This document shows positions 33,316-42,594 of a stretch of 64,000 bases of DNA, piece by piece. The stretch lies in contig NZ_JABBGC010000004.1 of NCBI RefSeq assembly GCF_012927205.1, positions 596,386 through 660,385 of the forward strand. The letters run 5' to 3'. The notes below the pieces were generated by a model. That model was not told the DNA's origin and did not search any database. It saw only the letters and a list, made by a program, of their open reading frames with translations. Positions within the stretch are counted from its first letter, which is position 1. Each line of letters opens with the position of its first letter. The stretch comes from Chitinophaga fulva. GTDB lineage: Bacteria > Bacteroidota > Bacteroidia > Chitinophagales > Chitinophagaceae. Position numbers and translations under genes: made by a program.

Positions 33316-34893
33316 TTATTTGGTGTCCCACCATAACTGGGTCCCGCCATTGTCTTCACCTTTCAGCATTTTTTTGGCACGCGACAGCGCCTTTGGGTTG
33401 GTGACCTGCTCTATCTGCGGGAACGGCAGGCGGCGAATGAACTTCTCCGTATTGATGGTATTATTACTGTTGTTGATCACGACAGGGAATAATTTGGGAT
33501 AACCGGTCCGGCGGAATTCACTCCAGGCCTCGGTTCCCTCGGGGAACATGGCAATCCACTTCTGGGTGATAATACGCTCCAGCTTCTCTTCCTGCGACGC
33601 TCCCTCATTCCATTTAATGGTAATGGTACTGAGATGTTTGCTGTCGGCTGTCACGTTGTTGTCCTTGTTGAGCGGATCTACGTAAGGTCTCGGTTTGCTG
33701 GTGTCGTTTTTCAGATAGTCGTTGAAGTTAGTTAGGCCGTATTGGCTGAACGATGTGCTGACGCCCTTTTCGTAGTTGAAGGCTGCGCTACCGGCGCCAT
33801 CCCATCCGTTCAGTGATGCTTCTGCTTTGAGGAACCATGCTTCTGCTGCGGCCATAAACTGGATCTTGTTCTCAAATCTTGCCAGCTTGGAACAACCGGT
33901 ATATTGTTCTTTCAGAGAAATGCGGATACCATTACGGATACCCCGATATACATCCGGACCTTCATCTGTATGTACAAAGTAATGAGGCAACCGCGGATCA
34001 TTGTATCCGGTGAGAATAGATTCCATGGGCGCGCTCATGCGTAAATCGGCCCAGGTGTAGCACATGATGTTAAGCGGATGCGTAACAGGAGAGATGTCTA
34101 CGGCAAAATTATCTTTCGCGTCCTGCAACAGTCCCAACGGGTGTTTCAGGGCAGCTTCCCCTTCTTTCCGCGCTTTATCTTTATCCACGCCATTGATGCG
34201 GATGGCCAGGCGCAACCGCAGGGTGTTGGCAAATTTAATCCATTTCACGTAGTCGCCTTTGTATACCAGGTCGAAGGCCTGGAAACGTTGCGCACTGCCG
34301 CTGTTGACATAATTTGTCAGCAGGTTGATGGCGGTGTCCAGGTCATGGAAAAAATGATTATAAGCCTCCTGCTGGGAATCGTATTCAAACGTGTTCTCAT
34401 TGTTGATATCCCCGAAATGACTGTAGATAATAGGTCCGAAGATGTCACTGATGCGGTGCATGGCCTCTACCTTCATAATCGTTGCCCACGCGTAGAAATC
34501 AGGATACTTGTCACCGGCCTTTTGCTGAGTAAACACGCAGGGCTTCATCACCCAGCGATAGGCTTCATTCCACGGATGGTTGTTCCAGATATAAAGCAGC
34601 GCATAGTTGGTATTATTGATATTGCCTTCAAACGGCGTAGGCGTCATCATATACCCGGAAAAAACATCGGAGTTCAGGTTCTGTTGCAGCTGCGCTGTCG
34701 GCGGATCATTGTAGCGCAACAGGAACAGCTGGGCCTGCGTGAGTGGGGCGCCCAGCAGCTGAAAGTCACCTTTCAGGTCACTCTCGGTAAAATCATATGG
34801 GTTTTTGTTGATATCGGTGAACTTTCCGGTACAGCCACTAACCAGTGCAAGGGCGGCAAGAACCAGCAATGTGATACGGACCCGTTTAAGCAT
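33316..34893 (-). CDS. SusD/RagB-family lipoprotein (SusD-like 2), pair 2
   Basis: 525 residues; lipoprotein signal MLKRVRITLLVLAALALVSGC with Cys21. SusD-like body: YSGYMM-type motif (VFSGYMMTPTPFEGNIN), VEAMHRISDIFGPIIYS, WFLKAEASLNGWDG and AWSEFRRTGYPKLFPVV. It is paired with the STN-type SusC encoded 11 bp upstream. Long shared blocks with the SusD at 28100 show that the two pairs arose by duplication. The substrate is unknown. Confidence 0.9.
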   Translation of the reverse strand: MLKRVRITLLVLAALALVSGCTGKFTDINKNPYDFTESDLKGDFQLLGAPLTQAQLFLLRYNDPPTAQLQQNLNSDVFSGYMMTPTPFEGNINNTNYALLYIWNNHPWNEAYRWVMKPCVFTQQKAGDKYPDFYAWATIMKVEAMHRISDIFGPIIYSHFGDINNENTFEYDSQQEAYNHFFHDLDTAINLLTNYVNSGSAQRFQAFDLVYKGDYVKWIKFANTLRLRLAIRINGVDKDKARKEGEAALKHPLGLLQDAKDNFAVDISPVTHPLNIMCYTWADLRMSAPMESILTGYNDPRLPHYFVHTDEGPDVYRGIRNGIRISLKEQYTGCSKLARFENKIQFMAAAEAWFLKAEASLNGWDGAGSAAFNYEKGVSTSFSQYGLTNFNDYLKNDTSKPRPYVDPLNKDNNVTADSKHLSTITIKWNEGASQEEKLERIITQKWIAMFPEGTEAWSEFRRTGYPKLFPVVINNSNNTINTEKFIRRLPFPQIEQVTNPKALSRAKKMLKGEDNGGTQLWWDTK

Positions 34894-34904
34894 GATCGTT
34901 AGTT

Positions 34905-37900
34905 TTAAAATCCAAATTTCAGGTTGATGCCCATACTGCGTAAGGGCGGCAGTCCAAATACATCCACACCCTGCAGACCATTGCCGGAACCCATAGAGAT
35001 TTCGGGGTCAAAGGGTGCGTTGAGTGTAAAGAAAAAGAGATTCCTTCCAACAACACCTACCCGCATGCTGCGCAGCCATTTCCATTTCAGCGGCATCAGG
35101 TAGCTGAGGCTTAGTTCCCGCAGCCGGATGTTGGTGGCGTCGTACATATACATTTCCCCAATGCCGGAGCGGCCACCGATGATGGTGTAATAATTAACGG
35201 CATCTATTTTACCGGTATATGGCGTGCCGTCTGCCAGCGCGGTGTTGAGGGCCACGCCGCCGTTGTCACGGGCTTTGGCGGTCACCTCGCTTACACCGTA
35301 ATAATCCAGCACGGCCTGGGTAACGCTCATTACCTTGCCGCCAAAACGGCCATCTATCAGGAAGCTCAGCGTAAAGTTGCGGTAGTAGACACTGTTGTTC
35401 CATCCCAGCAGGAAGTCAGGGTTAGGATTACCTACTTTCTTAAATGTGCCCACGGTGGACAGCTTCCCGTTTTCATCCACAATGATCTGTCCTTTTTCGT
35501 TCCGTTTCAGTTCCTTATTGGAATAGATGTCCCCCCAGGAACCGCCTTCCTGTATGAAGGAACCAAACATATTCACGCCAAAATCGGTGAGGGTGAACAT
35601 ATTACTGGTGTCGGCGCCGGCGATGTTGTTGTTGCTTAACTGCAATACCTTATTGCGGTTGGTGGAAAAGTTGATGGTGCTGGTCCAGCTAAAGCCCTTT
35701 TCCTGTATCGGCGTTACACTGATGGAAGCTTCCAGTCCTTTGTTTTGGATGTTGCCCATGTTGAGGTAATAGGTCATGAATCCGGAACCTGGAGGAGCGG
35801 GTACTTCCATGTATTGTTTGTAATTATTGTTTTTGTAGATGGTGATGTCCGCATTGAGCCTGTTGTTGAAAAGGTGAAGCTCCAGGCCTGCTTCAAAGGA
35901 ACGGTTGTCTTCCGGCTCAAGGTGTATACCCGGATAAGGTGTGCGGAGGTTGAGCAACACCCTGCTCACACCGGCGGTGGTCTGCATGGTGAACGGGGCC
36001 GGATTGGATGCGTAGCTGGCAATATCGTTACCTACTTTGGCGTAGGAGAGACGTGTGCGTAGCAGGTTGATGGCTTTCGGCATTTTAAACATGTCGGTCC
36101 ATATGGCTGACAGGCCCACGGAGTAATAGAAGTAGCCTTTTTGCAGGGTAGGGGTAAAGGCAAAAGTACTGGACCAGTCATTACGTCCGGTAAGATCGAG
36201 GAACAGGAAATTTTTTATGCCCAGCTGGGCGTTGCCAAAAACGGCCTGTAACTGTTTCTGTTCCACGGTATGCTGTGCATCCAGTGATTTTTCGGCAATA
36301 TTGGACAGCGAGAATTTATTGGGATAATTGAGGCCTGGCTCTGCATTGGGATTGGCGCCGTTAAAAGAACGCTCATGCGCTTTGAGGTCGGTGATGCTGG
36401 CGCCCACGTTACCGGCGAGGTGCAGCCATTGGTTTACTTTTCCGCTGGCATTGACCATGAGGTCGGCATACAGCTGGGTATTAAATTCTTTTTCGAGTAT
36501 ATAGCGGCCATTGGAATCTGAGAGTACACGCTGGGTACCGGCATATGCTTCCAGTTCATACTGGTCCAGCGATTTGTCGAAACTGGCGCGTCCCTTGACG
36601 GAGAGCCAGTTGTTGAGCTGGTAGTTGAGGGATAGGGAAGCCATGCCCCGGTAACGGCTGTCCAGCCGGCGGTTACGCTGTAATGCCCACATGGGGTTCT
36701 GCTGATCATCCTGGCCTATCCAGTCTTTATCCCGGCGGATGTTCCACCAGTTTTGCATATAAAGGTTACGGGTGGTATCGTAATATTCAAATTGGTTTTT
36801 ATAAGCGTTAAAGTCCTGGCCGCGCGGGAAGACATACAACCCGGAAATAGGGCTGTAGTACAGTCCTGACGACAGGCGGTTGGTGGATGACTGTGCCAGG
36901 AAGGAAGCGTTGGCATCCATTACCAGCTTATTATTGAGCAGCCGGAGAGTCTCGCGGAAATTGATCGTATGTCGGTTGAATTTGTTCGTGGGTAAAATGC
37001 CTTTGTTAGTGGTATTGGAATAAGAGAAATAGGTTTGTGCTGTTTCGGTGCCACCACTAAAGGAAACGGTGTTGATCCAGGTGGCGCCGTTGTTGTAGAA
37101 ATCTTTTACATGATCAGGGACTTGTACCGGTGTGCCCCAGCTGCCGAGAGAACCAGGTTTGGGTTTGTTGACAGAGTCGTATGGAGCTTCCGTTTGTCCG
37201 TAGCGGTATTGGAGTTTCGGCAGTAGTGCGGGCTTTTCGATGGTAAAGTCGGAAGCCACGTCTATACGGCTTCTGCCGGCATTGCCTTTTTTGGTGGTGA
37301 TGAGAATAACGCCATTGGCAGCCTGACTGCCGTACAGGGCCGCGGCGGAGGCGCCTTTGAGGATGCTGATGCTTTCGATATCGTCAGGGTTGATGTTGGA
37401 GATGCCGTCTCCGCCATCACGGCCGCCGCCGCCGATGGTGTTGTTGGCCTGGCCCCATACGTCCTGTGGCTGTGATGGGGTGTAGTTGGCATAAGGAACA
37501 CCGTCAACGATGTACAGGGGTTGATTTTCGCGGGTGGATTTGTTGCCGCGCAATACCACCCTGACAGTACCGCCGATACCGGAGGCATTGCGGGTAATGC
37601 ATACGCCGGCTGCTTTGCCGGAGATGCTGTTCATAAAATTGGCGTCTTTTACGAGGGAGACGTCGTCTCCGCCCAGCTGCTGGGCAGAGTAGGGCAGTTC
37701 CCTGGATTTTTTCTGGATGCCGAGGGCGGTGACTATCAGTTCCCCCAGCGCTTTGATATTTTCGTGAAGTGTAATGTCAAGTTGACTGTTGGTGCCTACA
37801 GTTACTTCGCGTGTCAGATATCCTACATAGCTGAATAACAATACATCGCCTGGGCTGGCGTCAATGCTAAACCCGGCGTCGGCGTCTGTTTGTGTTCCTT

Positions 37901-38387
37901 TGTTGCTGTTCCTGATTTGAACGGTTACTCCCTGAAGTGGCGTGCCTTTATTATCGCGTACGGTACCGGTGATTTCTCTTTCCAGTGAAACGTGCTTTAA
38001 CAGGTCTACAGTTTGTGCTCCACCTGTTTCAATGTCGGCTCCTACAATTATTTTGTTGTTGATACGGGTAAACTTCAATCCGGTTTGTGCTGATAACAAC
38101 GCCAGAACGTCTTCAATGGGTGTTTTGGTGCAGTTGAGCGTAACCCTTTTTTTCAGGTTAAGATCAGTTTTGTCGTAGTGGAAGTTCAGCCCGGTTTTGA
38201 CCGATATTTCGGTCATCACGTCCTCCAGGTTTTTGTTTTTTGCCTGGATACTGACAACAATCGTGGATGGCGGCTGCTGTGTTTCGGCAAACGCGCTACT
38301 CAGGGTGTTCAAGCTACCGGCCAGCAGCAATGTCAGCATTAACCCCATGGATATCAACCATGTCATGGGGTAAGGCTTTACCCTCAT
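34905..38387 (-). CDS. SusC/RagA TonB-dependent receptor with N-terminal STN signalling domain
   Basis: 1160 residues. After the signal (to about residue 36) comes an STN domain (about 45-115: VVSIQAKNKNLEDVMTEISVKTGLNFHY, KKIIV-type end), then the carboxypeptidase-like domain (REITGTVRDNKGTPLQGVTVQIRN), the plug and a TonB barrel ending LKFGF. STN domains receive the periplasmic contact of FecR anti-sigma factors, and here a FecR gene and an ECF sigma gene lie directly upstream on the same strand. Substrate binding can therefore switch on expression of this locus. It is the trans-envelope signalling member of the tandem pairs. Confidence 0.92.
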   Translation of the reverse strand: MRVKPYPMTWLISMGLMLTLLLAGSLNTLSSAFAETQQPPSTIVVSIQAKNKNLEDVMTEISVKTGLNFHYDKTDLNLKKRVTLNCTKTPIEDVLALLSAQTGLKFTRINNKIIVGADIETGGAQTVDLLKHVSLEREITGTVRDNKGTPLQGVTVQIRNSNKGTQTDADAGFSIDASPGDVLLFSYVGYLTREVTVGTNSQLDITLHENIKALGELIVTALGIQKKSRELPYSAQQLGGDDVSLVKDANFMNSISGKAAGVCITRNASGIGGTVRVVLRGNKSTRENQPLYIVDGVPYANYTPSQPQDVWGQANNTIGGGGRDGGDGISNINPDDIESISILKGASAAALYGSQAANGVILITTKKGNAGRSRIDVASDFTIEKPALLPKLQYRYGQTEAPYDSVNKPKPGSLGSWGTPVQVPDHVKDFYNNGATWINTVSFSGGTETAQTYFSYSNTTNKGILPTNKFNRHTINFRETLRLLNNKLVMDANASFLAQSSTNRLSSGLYYSPISGLYVFPRGQDFNAYKNQFEYYDTTRNLYMQNWWNIRRDKDWIGQDDQQNPMWALQRNRRLDSRYRGMASLSLNYQLNNWLSVKGRASFDKSLDQYELEAYAGTQRVLSDSNGRYILEKEFNTQLYADLMVNASGKVNQWLHLAGNVGASITDLKAHERSFNGANPNAEPGLNYPNKFSLSNIAEKSLDAQHTVEQKQLQAVFGNAQLGIKNFLFLDLTGRNDWSSTFAFTPTLQKGYFYYSVGLSAIWTDMFKMPKAINLLRTRLSYAKVGNDIASYASNPAPFTMQTTAGVSRVLLNLRTPYPGIHLEPEDNRSFEAGLELHLFNNRLNADITIYKNNNYKQYMEVPAPPGSGFMTYYLNMGNIQNKGLEASISVTPIQEKGFSWTSTINFSTNRNKVLQLSNNNIAGADTSNMFTLTDFGVNMFGSFIQEGGSWGDIYSNKELKRNEKGQIIVDENGKLSTVGTFKKVGNPNPDFLLGWNNSVYYRNFTLSFLIDGRFGGKVMSVTQAVLDYYGVSEVTAKARDNGGVALNTALADGTPYTGKIDAVNYYTIIGGRSGIGEMYMYDATNIRLRELSLSYLMPLKWKWLRSMRVGVVGRNLFFFTLNAPFDPEISMGSGNGLQGVDVFGLPPLRSMGINLKFGF

Positions 38388-38393
38388 ATGAGT

Positions 38394-39479
38394 CTAATTT
38401 TTGTTTACAAGATAAACGGTGTCGCTTTTAATGGTATATGATAAGGATTTTGCTATACAAATAATGTCCATTACTTCGGATAGGCTTTCATTTCTGAAAT
38501 TGCCGGTATAATTCCATGCTGTTTTACTGCTTTCATTGATGACGGTCACACCGTAACGGTTTTCAATGCCGGTCATGAGTTCGGTATAGGGCGCGTCTTT
38601 AAATACGAGGTAGCCTTGTTTCCAGCTGATTACCTCCTCCGGCTTCGCGAAGGTTGTTTTGATCATGCTCAGCAGCTGACGGTCGTAACTGATTTGTTCG
38701 CTGGGAAGCAGCACAATGGAGCCGGTGGTTTGACTGTTCTGCAGCGGGTCAATTTTTACTTTGCCGGTGAGCAGGGCTACGGTGACTTTGTTTTCGGCGC
38801 TGTAGGCGCGGATATTGAAGGTAGTCCCCAGTGCGGTGGTGGCCAGTTCGGGGGTACGTACAACAAATTGGCTGTTGGCATCGGGTGCTGCATTGAAGAA
38901 AGCCTCCCCTTCGTCAAGGTATATGCTTCTTTCCTTAGCGCTGAAATGCTCCGGATAGCGCAGCTTGCTGTTGGCATTCAGTGCCACGGTGCTGCCGTCT
39001 TCGAGGGTTATATTTTCCTGATGTCCTTTGGGCGTGGTGATTTCTACAAAACCGTCTTTTACCACGCGGTTGCTGCCGGTGGCCGGGTGATGGGCCAGCG
39101 GTGCATCGGCGGGAGTGGCGGTGTGTCGGTTGCTGTTAAACCAGAACAAGCCTGCCGCCAGTATAATGGCAGCAGCAGCGGCGGCTGATATCAGCCATGG
39201 CCGCATGCGGCGCACCCGGGGTGCCGGCGTGATCTGTTCCTGGATACGCAGCTTCACTTCTTCCAGTTCCAGATCAAGCGTATGCTCGTCTGCAATGGAA
39301 GACTGATGGGCGTTGATCTGTTCAAACCACTGTTCTATGATTTTCGCTTCCTCCGGTGAGCAGTCCCCCTGTTGATATCGCTCCAGCAATATTTTTATCT
39401 GTTCTGTGTCCACCTGATAGCGTTTTTGGATGATAGTAAGTCGTGGTAACGTGGAATTAGTACCATGGCAATACAGCAA
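38394..39479 (-). CDS. FecR family anti-sigma factor
   Basis: Up to 361 residues; the first about 20 residues are uncertain and a GTG at 39413 is an alternative start. The cytoplasmic N-terminus (LLERYQQGDCSPEEAKIIEQWF) carries the sigma-binding segment, a single membrane helix follows (LISAAAAAAIILAAGLFWF), then the periplasmic FecR domain (KGHQENITLEDGSTVALNANSKL) and the C-terminal DUF4974-like domain. It holds the ECF sigma encoded just before it inactive until the STN domain of the partner SusC signals. Confidence 0.88.
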   Translation of the reverse strand: MLYCHGTNSTLPRLTIIQKRYQVDTEQIKILLERYQQGDCSPEEAKIIEQWFEQINAHQSSIADEHTLDLELEEVKLRIQEQITPAPRVRRMRPWLISAAAAAAIILAAGLFWFNSNRHTATPADAPLAHHPATGSNRVVKDGFVEITTPKGHQENITLEDGSTVALNANSKLRYPEHFSAKERSIYLDEGEAFFNAAPDANSQFVVRTPELATTALGTTFNIRAYSAENKVTVALLTGKVKIDPLQNSQTTGSIVLLPSEQISYDRQLLSMIKTTFAKPEEVISWKQGYLVFKDAPYTELMTGIENRYGVTVINESSKTAWNYTGNFRNESLSEVMDIICIAKSLSYTIKSDTVYLVNKN

Positions 39480-39493
39480 TATTTTTATGAAAA

Positions 39494-40084
39494 TTAACGG
39501 TTGGCGGTGAAAATCAAGGAAATAACGAGTAAAATGACGTCTGTCTGCGCATAGCTGGCCCGTAATATCTTGAGGGCTTTAGTAATCTGGTTTTTCACCG
39601 TCTGCTGGGACAGGCCCAGGTGAGTAGAGATCTGTTCTATAGAGAGATTTTCAAATCTGCTTAACATAAAAATTTCCTTCATCTTCTCGGGCAGGTGATT
39701 GATTGCCTCAAACAGCTCCTGTGATCTGGCTTTGTAATCCACCGTATCCTCCACAGAATGTGGCTGTGCATCAAAATGTTCAATCAGCTGCTGCAGGTAC
39801 TTCCGGTAGGTGGCGTTCTTCCGGTAAATATCGATGATCTTGTGCCGGGCCGCCTGGTAGAGGTATGATTTCAGCGATTCTTTCAGTATAAGGGAATGGC
39901 GTTTCTCCCAAAGGGAAACAAACAGGTCCTGCAGTACATCTTTACTGATCTCTCCTGCTTCCAGTTTGCTGTAAATAAAGAGATACAACATTTTACTGTA
40001 GCGGTCATAGATGGCATTAAAGGCGGCACTGTCATCGCTTTTGAGCAGCGACACTAACTGGGTATCTGAATAACTGCTGAACAT
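39494..40084 (-). CDS. ECF-type RNA polymerase sigma factor
   Basis: 196 residues. Region 2 is visible as FNAIYDRYSKMLYLFIYSKL and region 4 as HLPEKMKEIFMLSRFENLSIEQISTHLGLSQQTVKNQITKALK, the usual Bacteroidota FecI-like arrangement (sigma-70 family, ECF). It is controlled by the FecR encoded next and would direct RNA polymerase to the SusCD operon downstream. The gap to FecR is 14 bp, consistent with one transcript. Confidence 0.92.
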   Translation of the reverse strand: MFSSYSDTQLVSLLKSDDSAAFNAIYDRYSKMLYLFIYSKLEAGEISKDVLQDLFVSLWEKRHSLILKESLKSYLYQAARHKIIDIYRKNATYRKYLQQLIEHFDAQPHSVEDTVDYKARSQELFEAINHLPEKMKEIFMLSRFENLSIEQISTHLGLSQQTVKNQITKALKILRASYAQTDVILLVISLIFTANR

Positions 40085-40256
40085 TGAATTACAGTAGCAA
40101 TTAGATGTTTTGGTTGAATTACTATCGATGAAAGTAAGAAGAAATTCGGATATTTATATAATTAAGTCGATAGGATATGCAGTATTTATCAGATTTAGCC
40201 TGATAATTAGTTAAACCGGTTAATCCGGAATCTTTCCTTGATCCATCTCCAAATTA

Positions 40257-41132
40257 TCAGGCTTCCTTAAGCCTCAATTCATTCTTGTATTCTTTTGGTG
40301 TTTTTCCTACGATCTCTTTAAAAAACCGGTTAAAATTGGACAGGTTTTTAAACCCGCAGGAATAGGCAATTTCTGCAATAGACCAGTCCTCTTCCGTAAG
40401 GCGCTTACAGGCATGGCCAATCCGCACTTCATTCAGGAACTGTACAAAAGATTTTTTGGTGCGGTTCTTAAAGAAACGGCAGAATGACTGCGGGGAGAGG
40501 TTCGTGATACTGGCTACGTCCTGCAATGAAATTTCTTTGGAGAAATTGTTCATCACATATTTGAATACCTCGTCTATTTTGTGGTTGTCCTTTACGTTGT
40601 AGGCGTGGGAATACCCGGTGCTGGCCAGATAATAACAGTCGCGCGTTTCAGACAGCGTCTTCAGGATGTTAAGCAGGGATATGATCCGGTCCAGCCCTTC
40701 TTTTTTAGGAAGAGACAGGATCTCTGGCTTTAGCTTGTCATAGGTGGGCCCGATAATTTTCATCCCGCGCTGCGCGCGATGAAAAAGCTCACTCAGCGCT
40801 TTGGTTTCCGGTAAACCGTAAAATTTCTCACCAAAAATATCTTTCGGGAAATAGATCACGACAGAACGGGCTTTCAGATTTTCGTCGCCCTTGTAGTATT
40901 CCTCTTCATTATACCATACGTGGGGGATGTGCGGCCCCAGAAACACCATATCGCCCTCTTCAAAGCTCTCGATGCTGTCCCCAACAATCCTCTTCCCGTG
41001 GCTCTCCGTAACAAACACCAGCTCACATTCCGGGTGGAAGTGAAATGGCGTGTTAAAATACGGATCACATCGCTCTATAATAGTGATCTGATTATCGGCA
41101 AAAGCCCCAACTTTAATAAGAATGGGTTTCAT
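40257..41132 (-). CDS. AraC family transcriptional regulator with cupin sensor domain
   Basis: 291 residues. The N-terminal half is a cupin-like ligand domain (FNTPFHFHPECELVFVTESHGKR, GDMVFLGPHIPHVW). The C-terminal about 100 residues are the double helix-turn-helix (ISLQDVASITNLSPQSFCRFFKNRTKKS, WSIAEIAYSCGFKNLSNFNRFFKEIVGKTPKEYK). The cupin residues suggest sugar-responsive control. It is divergent from the LacI gene with about 260 bp between starts, so these two regulators may control the neighbouring transport genes and perhaps each other. Confidence 0.9.
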   Translation of the reverse strand: MKPILIKVGAFADNQITIIERCDPYFNTPFHFHPECELVFVTESHGKRIVGDSIESFEEGDMVFLGPHIPHVWYNEEEYYKGDENLKARSVVIYFPKDIFGEKFYGLPETKALSELFHRAQRGMKIIGPTYDKLKPEILSLPKKEGLDRIISLLNILKTLSETRDCYYLASTGYSHAYNVKDNHKIDEVFKYVMNNFSKEISLQDVASITNLSPQSFCRFFKNRTKKSFVQFLNEVRIGHACKRLTEEDWSIAEIAYSCGFKNLSNFNRFFKEIVGKTPKEYKNELRLKEA

Positions 41133-41392
41133 TCAAGTATTAATTTTTAAACTGGTGTTACCAGACAATACCGTATTTAGTATTGTCATTGTCCTATGAA
41201 TGTTGCCAAATTATTAAAAATTGGTTAAAAAAATATCATTATTGGGAAAATGACCCTTAAATGTCATATCCCGCCGTTCATCCCTGTTTATAAGATTTAG
41301 CAACTTTTTTGGAATAATTGGCACAAGAATGTAAATTTCAGCTTTCATTTTGTAAATTACGCTGGGCTAAATCGATATAGCATTTGTTGTCT

Positions 41393-42418
41393 ATGAAAGG
41401 AATCTCTATTAAAGATATCGCAAAACAGGCAGGGGTTTCTCCCACAACTGTCTCATTTGTGCTCAACGGCAAAGCGAAAGAGAAGCGGATCAGCGAGCAG
41501 GTAAGCAAGAAAATCCAAAAGATTGCTTCCCGGCTGAAGTATAAACCAAATCAGCTGGCCCGCGGCCTCCGTACCGGAAAAACCAAAACTATTGGCCTTA
41601 TCGTGGAAGATATCGCCAACAACTTTTTCGCCAGCCTGGCCAAAGTGATGGAGGACGAAGCCGATAAACACGGCTATAAAGTGCTCTATGGCAGTACGGA
41701 AGACAATACCGAAAAAGCTAAAGGACTCCTGGAGGTACTTAAATACCGCCAGGTGGACGCCTATATCGTTACCCCCACCAAAAACCTGGACAAGGAAATA
41801 GAACAGCTGAAAGCCACTTCCAAACCGGTAGTGCTCATGGACCGTTATTTCCCGCACGTAAGCTCCCATTATGTAGTGGTAGACAACTATCAGGGCGCCT
41901 ACAACGTTACCAGCCACCTCGCTAATCAGGGCTATAAAAAAATCGCGATCGTCACCATCACTTCTGATCAGATACAGATGAAAGACCGTCTCGAAGGATT
42001 TACGGCCGCACTCAAAGATCATCATCTCCCCTTTAATAAAAGCCTCGTAAAAAAAATACCTTTTGAACTGGAACGCGAAGCCTTCAATACAGAGATCAAA
42101 AAATTCCTGACTTCTATCAAAGGATTGGATGCTGTATTTTTCGCTACCAACTACCTCGGTATCTATGGCATCGAAAGCATCCGCTCCCTCGGCTGGGAAA
42201 TAGGGCCACAAATTGGTGTGGTCAGCTTCGACGACCACGACCTCTTCCGCCTCCACAGCCCGTCTATTACCTGCGTGGCGCAACCTATCACTGAGATCGG
42301 TAAAAACATCGTGGAAGTGCTCATGCAGGAACTCAACCATCCTTCTGCAAGCCCGCAGCAAATAGTGCTGGAACCTTCGTTGATCATAAGAGCTTCTTCA
42401 GATCCCGGAAAGAAATAA
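41393..42418 (+). CDS. LacI/GalR family transcriptional regulator
   Basis: About 341 residues from the ATG at 41393; a TTG at 41384 adds three residues. The LacI HTH is at the N-terminus (ISIKDIAKQAGVSPTTVSFVLNGKAKEKRIS) with the hinge after it (KYKPNQLARGLRTGKTKTIG). The periplasmic-binding-like effector domain follows (IVEDIANNFFASLAKVMEDEA, YVVVDNYQGAYN, VGVVSFDDHDLFRLHSPSIT). It regulates by sugar binding, most likely the SusCD unit beginning at 42595. Candidate CG-centred palindromes occur at 48348 and 53765. Confidence 0.9.
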   Translation: MKGISIKDIAKQAGVSPTTVSFVLNGKAKEKRISEQVSKKIQKIASRLKYKPNQLARGLRTGKTKTIGLIVEDIANNFFASLAKVMEDEADKHGYKVLYGSTEDNTEKAKGLLEVLKYRQVDAYIVTPTKNLDKEIEQLKATSKPVVLMDRYFPHVSSHYVVVDNYQGAYNVTSHLANQGYKKIAIVTITSDQIQMKDRLEGFTAALKDHHLPFNKSLVKKIPFELEREAFNTEIKKFLTSIKGLDAVFFATNYLGIYGIESIRSLGWEIGPQIGVVSFDDHDLFRLHSPSITCVAQPITEIGKNIVEVLMQELNHPSASPQQIVLEPSLIIRASSDPGKK

Positions 42419-42594
42419 AACCCGTTCCTGATCATATATGTCTGTTCCTGTGATACTTGCGGGAACAAAAAGTGATGTCATGTTGTTAAATAAGTCAGCT
42501 CACGGTTTTGCGGCTTCTCACCCCGTCAACCCGAAGCACGACTATTCAACCAAAACCATCTCCGGTTTATTTCTTCACTTTTATCGTATTAAAC

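Noticed and set aside
42419..42594. Two GTTCCTG copies and a GGAAC in the LacI-SusC gap as a terminator
   Set aside because: The arms are only 5 bp with a long loop and no T-run, so the evidence is too weak to call a feature.
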